A DNA stretch of 44,619 nucleotides from assembly GCA_000277445.1 (NCBI GenBank), contig AJWJ01000150.1, forward strand, positions 1-44,619, given 5' to 3'. Positions 22,100 to 33,583 of this stretch are shown piece after piece. This DNA is from Polysphondylium violaceum (Eukaryota > Evosea > Eumycetozoa > Dictyosteliales > Dictyosteliaceae). The translations under genes were made by a program, and so were the position numbers. How positions within the stretch are numbered: position 1 is the stretch's first letter; every line of letters starts with the position of its first letter. The notes beneath the pieces were generated by a model. That model was not told where the DNA came from. It worked only from the letters and a program-made list of their open reading frames with translations, and ran no database searches.

Positions 22100-24731
22100 T
22101 TATTTGTAAACTGCTTTTTGGTAAACTAGATTGTCAATGATGGTAGTAAAATATTCATCTGGTTTTAAAACGGTAGAGGAGTCAAATTGATTTGTGCTTG
22201 CAAAGAGGTCGACGTTTTTGTCGATCAGGTCACTAATGAGTCCAAAGGTAAAGTCTTCGACGGGATATTTACCGGCAAAGGTGGTGAGGTATTTCATTTC
22301 CAAGACAAAGTGTTGGAGACCACCGTATCCAAACACAACGGGATTGGCTTGGAGACGTTGGGAAATTAATACGACTACCTCAGAGATGATACGAGAGATG
22401 ATTGGCAGCACGGTTTCAGAGTTGACGTTCATTTGGATAGTGTTGGCCAGTGTGTCGAGATGATCAGAGAGCTTGATGAATTTTTTGGGAAAGGCTTCGA
22501 TTTCTTCTTCGATTCTATAGTCTTCTTCATCCCAGTTCATGACATGGTCGCTCATGATGTCACGCGCTTTGGCTATGGCGTATTCGTCACGAATGCTTTC
22601 GTGGAGGTAGAGGAGTTCCTCAGAGAGGTTTTTTAGATTATTGAGCTTCTCGCCGAGTGCGTCTTCAAATTTATTGGCGATACGATGGGCGAGATCGTCG
22701 ACGATAAAGATAGAGTTGCTGATGATCGATAGACATTGGTTGTCATTGAGGGTGCCCTTTTCCATCTGGGCCAACAGGTGGGTCATGTATTCCTTGAATA
22801 TCTTGGACAGACTCACAGATACGACGGGAATAGAGTCGATTGACACAATTTGACAAATGTCGTTGGCAAATCGCTGAGTGGCCGAGTTTAAAAATATAGT
22901 GCTCTGGGTCAGTTTGAGTTTGCTGTCATCGTTTTCAAGCTGTGCTTGTTGGGCCTGTTGCTGGGCCTCGAGGACCGCCTTTTGGGCGGGTGATAGATAA
23001 GGCGTGTTTTTGGAAGGGGTTGCATCTTTGTTTAGATTGGGGCTGGTGATTTGGATCTCGTAGTCCCATTTAGAGATACCAATAAACTTTTCCTCACTGA
23101 GATGGTGTCTGGTTTGGTTTCTAATCTTTTGTTCATAGCCGGTGATCACCTGCTCCAAGTGGGGTTGAAGCAAGAGCTTCCAATAAAAGTTGATCGACAG
23201 ACCAGTGGTGTCCATCATCTCGCAATGTGACTCGACAATACGCATTGTTTGAGCAATGGCGTAGAAATTGTCCAATATAAATACCTGTCTTTGAAATATA
23301 TCTGAGATGAGGACCAGCTCATCAATGACCCATCCAATGAGACCAGAGTTCATGTGCGATGGAAATGAATTGGTAAAATCATTGCAGGTGGCAATGATGC
23401 TGTTGAATATAATTCTTACCAACTCTCCTATATAACGATTTAAATCACCACTCACCGGCACCTTTTTGATGGCTTGACTGATCGAGTGACTTCTACTCTC
23501 TAAAAATATACTCTTTGCTTTGTCATTTTGTGACAATCTAACCAACAATGATATTGTTTCCTTGATTTGATTGGGTTTCAATAATGGACTACGTAGCTCG
23601 TCCATCAATTTATCTGTCAATTGTTTAATATTATTTTCAATCGATTCTTTAAGTGGATGTGTTTGCATTGTAATATCAACCTTTGGATTGCTTTCATATA
23701 TTTGATTTACTATTGTTGATTAGTGATTGTTAGTAATCTATCTATCGATCTATATCTATACTATATACATTAATGATATAATATCTACTTTTTTCTACAA
23801 AACCAACAGCAGTTTCAAATTCTCTTTGTTGTATTGCAACTCTTAATTCATTGGGTGCTGTTGTTAACCATTGAATTGGTTCTGTTGTTGATGATAATGA
23901 TTCAAATTCATTTTTATTATTCTTTTTAACTTTATCTATAGAGTATATTAGTAACTACCTACGCAATAAATCTTTGATGAATGATCTAGTATTACTTACA
24001 ATGATCCCAATTGATTGATAAATTTTGTAATGATGTTATACAATTTCCATAATCTGTTACTAAATTTCTAAAATCCAACATATCAACTTCAGAATCTATA
24101 GTTATCATATTATCATATTAATATCATTGTTTTATCTAATAGTAATGTGTGTATATATATTTACTAGCAATTTCTTTTGAAGCACCTATAAATATTAAAT
24201 GATTCTTATATACATCTTTCTTTAAATGATCTATACAACCTAGTTTTCTTTCATTTAAGTAATTTAAATGAACCTCTGCTTGTGTATCAGTTTTGTGTGT
24301 AAACAAATCAGTTGTATCTATAAAGTATTGGTGTTAATAAGAAGATATATAGTAAGGTATTTATTAGATATAATAGATAGGATACATTTATCGACATTAA
24401 AAGAACCAGTTGAAAAGGTTGTATATTCTATTGGATTATCTTCAGCAGATTTTACTTCAGAAGGTTTAGTATCCCATCTATATACAGTTTTCTTTTTATC
24501 AGAGTGATTACAAGTGACTAAAAATTCTTTGGGATTGATTGCTAGTTTAATGGATGATTTGGGATTTGTAAGCTGATTTAAAGGTCCTACCCACTCTCTA
24601 AACATAAACTTTACCACATATATTCCATTGGCCCTAATATCTAAACATTCAATATCTTGATACACAACCGATGAACCAGCGGTAGATAACTGGTTATCGA
24701 TTTTAAGTGCATATGTGACTCCTTTTTTCAT
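22100..24731 (-). CDS. exoc8: Exocyst complex component EXO84 (EXOC8)
   Basis: Exons 24731-24386, 24317-24165, 24095-24000, 23935-23789 and 23709-22100 join in phase (leftover of one base at each junction) to 783 residues. Residues 1-115 form a beta-rich domain ([26 protein letters not shown]) of C2-like or PH-like look. Then comes the exocyst N-terminal helix ([31 protein letters not shown]), the EXO84 signature [30 protein letters not shown], and a long helical C-terminal part with an Ala/Gln-rich insert near 335-350. EXO84 is one of eight subunits that tether secretory vesicles to the plasma membrane. In animals a PH domain follows the N-terminal helix; here a beta-rich domain precedes it. 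The introns sit in the first third of the gene. Confidence 0.9.
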
Positions 24732-25409
24732 ATTCTATATATTACACCTATACACCGCTATTACTATAGTATCGTACACACACAGTCTTTGTGTTCACAA
24801 CAATTAATATCTCTTTTCCTGTATCTCTGAAATATTATAATTTTTACAAAAATTTGTAAAAAAATGAAAAAAATTCCAAAAACATGATAAATTGGAATTA
24901 ATTTTATAGTATTTTGGAAATTAGAAATCATAGAAATCATTTTTAATGGCGGATATTAAAGATTCAACATATTCTGTATTTGTCTAATATAAAAATTCTA
25001 GATTAAAATATTTTATCTTTACTAAACTCGGATTGGAATTTGGGTGCTTGAGAAGTATTTCAATATCAGATATGGTTTCCTGATCATTGTTTAAAATGTT
25101 GATTATTTTTAATCCTTTAACTTTTTCCAAAGATTATTTTTTTCACACAATTTATTTGGATCAAAAAAAAGAAAAAGACAAATTCTTAGAAATGTTATTA
25201 GTTATAGATTATTTCAATATAAATCAAGTAATTGTGTTCAAAGGTTAAACTATTGAAATTTTAAGTAAAAATGAAAAAAAATTAATCAGGTGATCTATAT
25301 TACCACATGAGGGACTTAAAATTTTACATTATTTTTATGTGGGGTGCTGTGGAAATTTTTAAACATATTTAGGATAAAAATAAAGATATAAATATAAAAG
25401 AAAAAGAGA
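24732..25409. other. Region between EXO84 and the RING gene, with a gene relic
   Basis: These genes diverge, so this 678-nt region should hold both promoters, yet its middle (24921-25260) is a decayed coding sequence on the minus strand. The rest is A/T-rich without recognised elements. Confidence 0.5.
24921..25260 (-). pseudogene. Decayed 3' part of a gene resembling the neighbouring RING/B-box gene
   Basis: Short protein-like pieces follow one another in different minus-strand frames: SLTFEHNYLIYIEIIYN, NNISKNLSFSFF, DPNKLCEKNNLWKKLKD, then KGLKIINILNNDQETISD through LLKHPNSNPSL. A plausible 39-nt intron (25022-24984, GTAAAG...TTAG) leads to TNTEYVESLISAIKNDFYDF and a stop at 24921-24923. 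Frames change at A/T homopolymers, with stops between pieces. The last part is reminiscent of the C-terminus of the RING gene at 25410-26939 (HPNVNIFGEYVLEPISKEAL against HPN-NPSL-TEYVESLISAI). It is a host gene relic; the kinship is my reading by eye. Confidence 0.55.
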
Positions 25410-26939
25410 ATGGAAGAAGAGGACTCAGAGGACAAATATTCTTTAATTTGTAAATGTTGTTCACCACCAAGAGATTATGAATCACCTGTGTTGTTGAGTG
25501 TGTGTGATCATATTGTGTGTAGACATACTGTTGTTCAGATGGGTGATACATATGTTTGTCCTTTGTGTAAAAGTAGTAGCTATCAACTTGACACAGAGTC
25601 TCATATAGTGCGTAGTATTGCGGGTGTAATAGAGCACAAATTTATATGTAAAATTCACTATGGTGTTATTGAAAAAATATGCTGGACCTGTAACACCTCT
25701 TGGTGTCGTTTATGTAAAGTTCAAGATTGTAATGGTTTTGATATGAAGGACCCAAATGATATATTATATGCTCATGATGTCACGTACTTATTAAATTATA
25801 TAGAAGTTTTGATTATCTTAGAGAGGAATATCAAAATGTTTATTCAAGATAATTCAATTAAAATACAAGATAATTTAGATCTCCTTGAACAAGACATTAG
25901 AAATAACAATCAAATAATCACAAGATTAAGAGAATTAAAACAATATATAAAGAATAGAATAGATAATCATTATTTACCATCACTAGAAACAGAGTTTAGT
26001 ATTTTAGAGAGTCATTTATCATCTTCAATCAATCAACTCACAGAAACAAAACAAAATATCACTAAATATCTTGACAATTTCAACTCAAAGAAATCATCAA
26101 CACAATCATTAGTTCAAGTATTAGATTGGTTAAAAGAAAAGAATATACTTTGTAGATATAAAATATATTCATCAACAATTAAAGAATATGATATCATAGA
26201 TCAATTACTCAATAGTTATTATACATCTCAACAAAATTCACCCATTCCACTACCAAGAGATCAACAACAATTTATAGTCACACTAAATGAATGTTTTGAT
26301 ATCAAAGAATCAATAGATGCTAGACCACTAATATGTTATCCAATTGTAAACTCGTATAAATTCTTTGATTTCCCTAGATTTCCAATTGTTGAACCAATCA
26401 ATAATAGTCAATTAGATTTATTCCTAAATAGTCAAACCACACCAAGGAAGAATAATCAAAATGAGAATGATAATAATAGTGATAATAACATAAACAATAT
26501 ATTCGTTATCAGTTATAAGTATTATCATTTCACAAGATTATTTTATTACATATCAAAGTGTCAATTTAACTATCTATTCTTTTTTCAATCATTGGACGAT
26601 TATAAGAAAATATTGATAAAACTAGATATAAACTTTTCAGCTTTAGGAATTGTTGGCGATAGGCAATTGATAGAGTTATTTTATAGTAGTATTCGAAACT
26701 TAACATCAGTATTAATAATTTATCATGGTCGATTTTATGATAGATACAAATATGAAATACAATATAACAAGAGTAATATTAAAACAATTATCATTACAGA
26801 TTCAGACTTCAAAGCCAATCATCCAAACGTTAATATATTTGGTGAATATGTCTTGGAACCAATTAGTAAGGAAGCATTGGAATTAATGTACTATCAGACC
26901 ATATCATTTCAAATGAAAACATATTCTATAAGCCGTTAA
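25410..26939 (+). CDS. RING and B-box zinc-finger, coiled-coil (TRIM-like) protein
   Basis: A single exon of 509 residues. Residues 14-53 form a divergent RING-type finger (CKCC, VCDHIVCRH, CPLC). Residues about 79-115 form a B-box-type zinc site (CKIHYGVIEKICWTC, WCRLCKVQDC, AHD). A long coiled coil follows at about 140-235 (LDLLEQDIRNNNQIITRLREL, LESHLSSSINQLTETKQNI). The C-terminal domain (about 370-500, after an Asn-rich linker) is unrecognised: FFQSLDDYKKILIKLDINF, SVLIIYHGRFYDR, KTIIITDSDFKANHPNVN. RING domains usually make E3 ubiquitin ligases, so this is probably one. Many related genes occur in dictyostelids as fast-evolving families. It lies between two decayed minus-strand relics that look like paralogues. 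Confidence 0.8.
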   Translation: MEEEDSEDKYSLICKCCSPPRDYESPVLLSVCDHIVCRHTVVQMGDTYVCPLCKSSSYQLDTESHIVRSIAGVIEHKFICKIHYGVIEKICWTCNTSWCRLCKVQDCNGFDMKDPNDILYAHDVTYLLNYIEVLIILERNIKMFIQDNSIKIQDNLDLLEQDIRNNNQIITRLRELKQYIKNRIDNHYLPSLETEFSILESHLSSSINQLTETKQNITKYLDNFNSKKSSTQSLVQVLDWLKEKNILCRYKIYSSTIKEYDIIDQLLNSYYTSQQNSPIPLPRDQQQFIVTLNECFDIKESIDARPLICYPIVNSYKFFDFPRFPIVEPINNSQLDLFLNSQTTPRKNNQNENDNNSDNNINNIFVISYKYYHFTRLFYYISKCQFNYLFFFQSLDDYKKILIKLDINFSALGIVGDRQLIELFYSSIRNLTSVLIIYHGRFYDRYKYEIQYNKSNIKTIIITDSDFKANHPNVNIFGEYVLEPISKEALELMYYQTISFQMKTYSISR

Positions 26940-27430
26940 TGTATTGCAATCAAGTTGGATTCCATAATTGAACGTTTAACCAAACATATAATGTGAATAT
27001 TCAACTTCTTTTTTCAAAGCTCATTTTCCTCCAACTGCAATTCCCTCCCTTTCAAATCCCTTGCTTATCTTTCAACTCTACATATTTCTTTCAACAAATC
27101 TTCATAAGTTTTGCTTGGCTCTAAAAAATTATTAATCCCTATTAGATATCATACATTTAAAAATTACCCATTTTAAAATAACTAGCTATGCAGTTGAATC
27201 TATGATTAATAAATTTGATTGTATTCAAAAAAAAAATTTGTAAATTATTCATTGATTATTTGGATATCCTCAAGTATTCTTTCGTCAAAGGCACTTAAAA
27301 GAATACTCTATTGACGAATATCTATCGTTATGATATCATTGCAAACAATATGTTTACAATCTATAACAAAACAGGTGGTTTATATATGTGGTGATGGTTG
27401 CATCCACAATATCTATTTGTAATCATTATA
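26940..27430 (-). pseudogene. Decayed 5' part of a RING/B-box-like gene
   Basis: Read on the minus strand, pieces match the layout of the intact neighbour: RYCGCNHHHIYKPPVLL, then in another frame CKHIVCNDIITIDIRQ (compare ESPVLLSVCDHIVCRHTVV in the intact protein), then SILLSAFDERILEDIQIINE, then a charged helix EPSKTYEDLLKEICRVER, ARDLKGRELQLEENEL, KKKLN with in-frame stops between pieces. At least one frame change and several stops are present. It lies tail to tail with the intact gene, starting one base after its stop codon. No expression signal is recognised. The identification as a relic of the same family is by eye and moderately firm. Confidence 0.5.
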
Positions 27431-27906
27431 TATATACTGTTGTGCACACAAAGTTTAACCGCATCAGTTGTTTTTAAAAAAAAAATGATACAGGTGAAAC
27501 TCAAAAAGATCACGACCAAAAAAAATCCCAAACCTATTCCCAACACTTTGTGGAAAAGTGTTTAGGATATATTCTGGTTGTGATCAATAAATAAAAAAGA
27601 GTAAAGAAATAATTATCGTTTTTAAGTCGTAATATCTTTTTTTTTTTTGATCAAAAAAATCGGAATGGTTGCAAGAGTCTAAAAAAATAATAAAAATTTT
27701 TTTAAAAAAAAAATTAAAAAAATTCAAAATATCAGGCTTTTTTTCTAGCCAAATATAAGGCCAGACATTGCTGACAATATCACGCAAAAACACACACACC
27801 CACACAGACTCTTTCTCGCATCAAAATCAAGCTTGTGTCAAACACTCACGCACACAATCAACCCACACACACTCACTTTGTGTTGTCATACGTAAAATAC
27901 TCAGTT
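27431..27906. other. Upstream region of the NDR kinase gene
   Basis: 476 nt of A/T runs (27640-27725) followed by a CA-rich block (27790-27880) that immediately precedes the kinase ATG. CA-rich blocks before start codons recur in this window (33240-33330, 42300-42340). No gene is seen. Confidence 0.5.
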
Positions 27907-30638
27907 ATGTTCAATAACAACAGTAATAATAACATTAGTGGTGGTGGTAGTGGTGGTAGTAGTAGCAACAATAACATTAGTGGTGGTGGTAATGGTATTA
28001 GTGCAAACAATATAGATGGCACTGGCAGTAATCTTACACCAACATCTGTTATCAGTAAAGGAAAACATCAGTCACCATTCAACAGTTTAAAGAAAAAGGG
28101 GCAGGTAGTAAGACAGAGTTTAGAGGAGCTGTTTATAGGGTTATCTACTGCGACAAATACCACTACAGATAGTGGAGGTGGGGGTAGTGGTAATAATAGC
28201 AACAACAGCAGTAACACTAGTACACCTCAACCCATACATCATCACAAGAGTAATAGTAACAGTAGTCTATTGGTGCAAATAGCACAAAACAATCAATCAC
28301 TATCATCCACAAACTCACCCTCTTTGAATCCCTCACCACTGCACTCACCGAAAGACTTGGACAACAAATTCACAATCATGTCAAATAATAGTAATAATAG
28401 TTCACCTCGTACATCAGACTCTGTTGATCCAACTGTAAGTATAAGGCAGTATATATATAAATAGAAATACTATCCAATACTAATCAACATATAAACAATT
28501 AGAAATCATTGGCAAAGTTTTATTTTTTAGCACAGCAATTGGATTATGTTGGAGGTAGTTATGTTTCATCATCAGCACCCTATGATCCACTTTTACCAGT
28601 GGAGACATTATCAGGTATACTGAGTGTACAATGGACTACCTATTGGACGATACCATTGGCACCCAGTACAACTTGTTTGGATATTTTAAAATATATTTCA
28701 GTTAAAACCAATAGAGAGGTCGCCCATTTAAAACTAGGTGACTCTGATGGTAAAATCATTGATCATGACTACACTCTCATTCAACAAAGATGTAAAAAGT
28801 TTATAGTATTTGAAGATATTAATATAGAAGAATTTCAACCATATGATAGTAACAATAGTAATATTAAATCCTCATCGTCAACCTCACCAACACCAGGATC
28901 ACCCAATCTACCTAGAAAAGCACCACCACCACCACCTCGATCACCATCTAGTTTTACCAATGATTTGTTATTGGATGGTAGTCAAATTGATTCACCATTG
29001 TTGTTGAGTAGAAAAGCATCAAACTCGAATATTGGATCATTTATTAATCACAGTGATGGCAAATCATTTTTATCGGGAGGATCAGGTGCTTCTTCACCGT
29101 TGGCAGTCAAAGAATCACCACCAGATTCCCCATCATTCAAAAGAAAAGCCAGTAATAATCCATTAATCCCCTCACCTGTACCATTAAATAGTAATAATCA
29201 ACAACAACAACAACAACAAAATGAAAATTATTGTACATTTTTAGATCAAGTAATCTTGACGCCTAATCCACCTACCACTGAAAAGGGAAAGATCCTCGAC
29301 AACTATTTCAATCATTATTATCAGGAAATGTTTAAATATATACATAATAGAAGTAGAAGATTGAAAAAAGTAGAGGATTTCATTATGAAATCAGAGTTGG
29401 ATGAACCTGCCGCCAGACAATGGCGTAATAATCACTATACAAATGAAACCAATTATCTTAGAAACAAGAGAGCCGGTATGAAGCTCAAGGAATTCAAGAT
29501 CCTCACTCAAATTGGCAAAGGGGGCTTTGGTCAGGTATTTTTAGCAACTAAAAAGGACACCGGTGACATTGTCACGTTGAAGCGTATTAAAAAGTCTTCT
29601 TATGAATGGGCCAATCAAAGAAACCAAGTTTCTCAGGAAAGAGACATTATGTTGAGTGAAAATTGTAAATGGATTACCAAGTTACTCTACTCTTTTCAAG
29701 ATTCCAATTACCTTTACCTCGCAATGGAGTATCATTGTGGAGGTGATTTTAGGGCTTTACTAAACAATTTGGGGGCACTCTCTGAAGAAGAAGCAAGATT
29801 TTATATGGTAGAGATGATTGAAGCCGTCACTTCGCTACATAAAATGGGTATTGTGCACAGAGACATTAAGCCCTCAAACTTTGTCATTGACAAACATGGT
29901 CATATTAAACTCATTGATTTTGGTCTCAGCAAAGAAGGCATTGAAAGAAGAAATGGATGGAATCATCAGACCATGACTGCATTGAGAAAGAGTTGTATCG
30001 ATGGCACTCTCAACAGAAACACACTCAACATTTCCACAAATGGCGCCGTCATGGCCTTTCGTCGTCCGACCGCCCACTCGGCCGTTGGTTCCCCCGAATA
30101 TATGGCACCGGAAATTGTCAATGACGAAGGCTACGACTTGACCTGCGACTATTGGTCGCTCGGCTGCGCATTTATAGAGATGTTGTGTGGGTTCAATCCC
30201 TTTTGTGCCGATACTCCCAACGATGTATTTATAAACATTATCCGTTGGCGCGATGTCCTCGATTGGGACCTTTTCACACAGGAGCTCTCACCCGAGGCAG
30301 CCGATCTTTTGAAAAGCATGTTGACCGAGCCCTCTAGTCGTTTGGGTGTCAATGGCATCGATGACTTTAAAAACCACCCATTTTTCAACCAATACAACTG
30401 GGACGACATTTTGCAACAAAGTCCTCCCTTTGTCCCCAAGGTAGAGTCTGACATTGACACCTCTTACTTTGAAGACGCAGTAAACAATGACTCAAGCACA
30501 TGGGAAATTGACGATGAATCCAGTAGCAATGATAGAAAACCTTTTTCAAACTTAAATATTCCTTTTTTCACTTATAGAAAATCTTCAGCCTTGTCAAATC
30601 TAAGTGATTTTAGACCAAGTGGTGGTAACCATTATTAA
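27907..30638 (+). CDS. NDR/LATS-family AGC serine/threonine kinase
   Basis: Exons 27907-28434 and 28503-30638 join at phase 0 to 887 residues; 27907 is the first ATG in frame. The N-terminal 176 residues are Asn/Ser/Gly-rich. Residues about 206-286 look like a ubiquitin-fold, Ras-association-type domain (ILSVQWTTYWTIPL, LDILKYISVKTN, KFIVFED), then a polyproline run near 316. An NDR-type N-terminal regulatory helix (IHNRSRRLKKVEDFIMKSEL) binds Mob. The kinase domain runs about 507-806: GKGGFGQV loop, TLKRI lysine, HRDIKPSN, DFGLSK, a long insert, and VGSPEYMAPEI with the activation-loop serine. A hydrophobic motif PFFTYRK near 862 supplies the Thr for upstream phosphorylation. NDR kinases act in Hippo-type control of morphology and cytokinesis. 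G+C rises in the C-lobe (30040-30450). Confidence 0.88.
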
Positions 30639-31007
30639 TCATTGTGTGTAATTTTATCTAATCTAGTTTATCTATAAAAAAAAATATGGAAAAAAATATG
30701 GAAAAAAATGGAAAAAAAAAATATATAGATATAATATATATAATTTTTAAAAAATATATAAACTTTAGAAGAATAATAATAACTAGTAATAATAAGAAAA
30801 GGAAAAAAAAAAAAAAAAAAAAAAAAAGTAGTAATATAACTTTTTTTAAAATCAATAAATTCATAGATTATTATTAATTCTAAATACATAGATAGTTTAT
30901 TTCTATTTCTATTATTTTCAAAGAAAAGAAAATTTATTAAATTTTTTCATCATATATTTTTTTTAATATTTTTATGATCATCATCATTTTTAGCAGATAC
31001 CACCACG
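30639..31007. other. A/T-homopolymer intergenic region before ALG12
   Basis: 369 nt dominated by A tracts, including a 25-base poly(A) at 30803-30827 and ATGGAAAAAA-type short repeats at 30685-30720. No gene or regulatory element is recognised. Confidence 0.7.
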
Positions 31008-32663
31008 ATGAAAATATTTAAAAGAAATCACAAACATAATAATAATCAAAAACAAGATAAAAATGACAAACATAAACATCATCAACAACAACATCACCAT
31101 AATCAACAACAAAATATCAATAATATATTTGATGATGGATTTATTGTAGATATAATGTCATATTTGATTATGATTATTTATATACTTATATGTCCATTTA
31201 CAAAAGTAGAAGAAAGCTTCAATGTGCAAGCGATGCATGACATGTGCTATATAGGTGTTGATAGAGATGCTTTGAATAAATATGATCATTTAGAGTTTCC
31301 CGGAGTGATTCCTCGAACTTTTATTGGTTCATTGGTGGTCTCATTTTTTTCTAAGCCCATTATTCTCACAATCACTGATGTGTATTGGAGATTTTTCAGT
31401 AAACAGGTATCAAAGTTGATTGGACTCTATGTGGTGAGATCAGTGTTGGCATTTCTATCATTCCTTGCCTTGTCTCAATTTCGTAGGGCCATCTCGAGTA
31501 AATTTGGTAAAGACACGGGCATATGGTTTATTTTGATCACTTGTTCTCAGTTTCATCTACTCTTTTACATGTCTAGACCTCTGCCCAATATATTTGCACT
31601 TGTGATTGTACTCTATGCCTATTCATTTTGGCTAAAGAATAGATTGTTGTCCATGGTTGCATTACTGACAGTGGCTATCTTTGTTTTTAGAAGTGAGGTA
31701 ATGATTTTGGCGGGACCCATTGTTTTGACTGTACTCATCCAACGCCAACTAAAGTTTGCAGACTTTGTAGGCGTAGGTATACTGAGTGCAGTGTTTGCCG
31801 TTGGTGTGAGTGTAACTGTAGACTCTTATTTTTGGAAACAATGGTTGTATCCTGAAGGCGAGGTATTCCTCTTTAACACTGTAGAAAACAAGAGCAGTGA
31901 ATGGGGAACTTCACCATTCCATTGGTACTTTAGTTCTGCATTGCCTCGATCCCTGGTTGCGTGTTTGTTTTTTATTCCCCTGGGTCTGTACTACGAAAGA
32001 GCTCGCCTACTTCCCTACCTGACCCCCATCCTCGCATTTGTGGGCCTCTACTCGTTACTCCCACACAAAGAGCTCCGTTTTATTTTCTACTCGATCCCCA
32101 TATTCAATTTTGTCGGGTCCGTAGGCATCAGTCGCGTATTTAGACGAGCGTTTAGTAACAGCAAAAGCACCAAAAAGGGCGTGGGATACCGTCTCCTCGC
32201 CCTGTTAATCATAGCCATGCTGCTATGCAACTTTTTGCTCTCACTCGGCTATGTCTATGTCAGCTCCAAAAACTATCCGGGTGGCTACTCACTCGTCAAG
32301 CTTCACTCTGAACTGGGCATCACAAATGGAAATGGATTCTTGGTCAATTATCTCTTGTTGGAAGAAATAAAAAATATGCAACACAACACCGCACCTTTAT
32401 TCTCGGCTCACATTGACAATCTGGCAGCCATTTCGGGTGCATCTCGATTTGGTGAGTTTAATGAATTTTTCAGCTACTCTAAAAAAGAAAGAGATGTCGA
32501 TCTCACCCACTATACACATTTGATTGCCCCCAATTGCTCGTCAGAGAGCATTGGTTTTAAAAAGGTGAATACCATCGATGCATTCACTTCGATCAGCTTC
32601 TCTAAACACTTTCCATTTATACAGATAAACGAAAAACAAACTTTATTTATTTTATCTAAATAG
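31008..32663 (+). CDS. alg12: ALG12-like alpha-1,6-mannosyltransferase (GT22)
   Basis: A single exon of 551 residues. After a His/Gln/Asn-rich cytosolic N-terminus (residues 1-45) come many hydrophobic segments, as in multi-pass ER enzymes. The GT22 signature PFTKVEESFNVQA lies near residues 64-76 and the second, HKELRFIF, near 353. LEFPGVIPRTFIGS and YMSRPLPNIFAL also match ALG12. The enzyme adds the eighth mannose (alpha-1,6) to the lipid-linked N-glycan precursor in the ER lumen, using dolichyl-phosphate mannose. Other GT22 members (ALG9, PIGB) are less likely given the EFPGVIPRTF and FNVQAMHDM blocks. The middle of the gene (31950-32300) is notably richer in C and G than its ends. Confidence 0.92.
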   Translation: MKIFKRNHKHNNNQKQDKNDKHKHHQQQHHHNQQQNINNIFDDGFIVDIMSYLIMIIYILICPFTKVEESFNVQAMHDMCYIGVDRDALNKYDHLEFPGVIPRTFIGSLVVSFFSKPIILTITDVYWRFFSKQVSKLIGLYVVRSVLAFLSFLALSQFRRAISSKFGKDTGIWFILITCSQFHLLFYMSRPLPNIFALVIVLYAYSFWLKNRLLSMVALLTVAIFVFRSEVMILAGPIVLTVLIQRQLKFADFVGVGILSAVFAVGVSVTVDSYFWKQWLYPEGEVFLFNTVENKSSEWGTSPFHWYFSSALPRSLVACLFFIPLGLYYERARLLPYLTPILAFVGLYSLLPHKELRFIFYSIPIFNFVGSVGISRVFRRAFSNSKSTKKGVGYRLLALLIIAMLLCNFLLSLGYVYVSSKNYPGGYSLVKLHSELGITNGNGFLVNYLLLEEIKNMQHNTAPLFSAHIDNLAAISGASRFGEFNEFFSYSKKERDVDLTHYTHLIAPNCSSESIGFKKVNTIDAFTSISFSKHFPFIQINEKQTLFILSK

Positions 32664-33583
32664 GGAATAGTAAATATAATTAGGATATCCTAATTAGTGT
32701 GTGTATTTTTATCATAATACTAAATAAATGTTATTCCTTTTTTTTTTTTCAAATCACAATCACATGCCGATCTGATCTATTGTATGGAAGGGTAAATATA
32801 TATAGTATTGTGTGAGAGTGTGGGAATATCAAAATAGGCAGTCTCAGAATTTACGAAATTATCATTATTAATTTTAATATAAATTATTTCAAAAAAATAG
32901 GCAAACAAATAAAAGAGTCAAATTTATTTCAACACATTTACTAAAAAGGGGTAAAATGTGGTTTAGTGTGTGTTTTTTTTTTTTTTTCATATGATAAACC
33001 CACTTTCACTTACCCCACAACAAACACCCCACGATTCTATTTAGTGATGTTGATCAAAAACGGCATCTGGGATGTGTATATTTTTAATAAAGAGAACATG
33101 ATAGGGTAAGTGTATGTATTTTTTCAACAAAAGTAAATACCACCATCTTTCTTTTTAGCATTTATATTCTTTTTACAAATTTATCATCATTACTCCACAC
33201 CCACCCTCTACTTATCAATGTATCCTTCTAATTTTAAACACAACCCATCTTTGTAGTGCTATCACCACACAACAACCAAAACACATACACACTCCCACAC
33301 ACAAATAACAAACACACTCACTCCTCTATCATCAAAAACACATATACTAAATAGTATAATTTAATTTAATTAATTTAATTTATTTATTTTTATGAAAATG
33401 TTGAAGGAGGTGAAGGTATTGTATATCTATATAAATTAAAAGAATAGGAATTTTATTTTATTCAAATATTTGCCAACAAATTAAACTAAATAAATATTTT
33501 ATTGTTTGTTTGTTTATTGGTGTCTGTCTGTTTTTTATTTGTTTGTTTCAATATAACCAACACCATTTTACAATTTGGGCAAA
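32664..33583. other. 920-nt non-coding region between ALG12 and the GPR180-like gene
   Basis: A/T-rich with CA-rich blocks (33000-33040, 33180-33345) approaching the downstream gene and a TTAATTT repeat at 33360-33390. No protein or RNA gene is recognised; it probably contains the receptor promoter. Confidence 0.6.
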
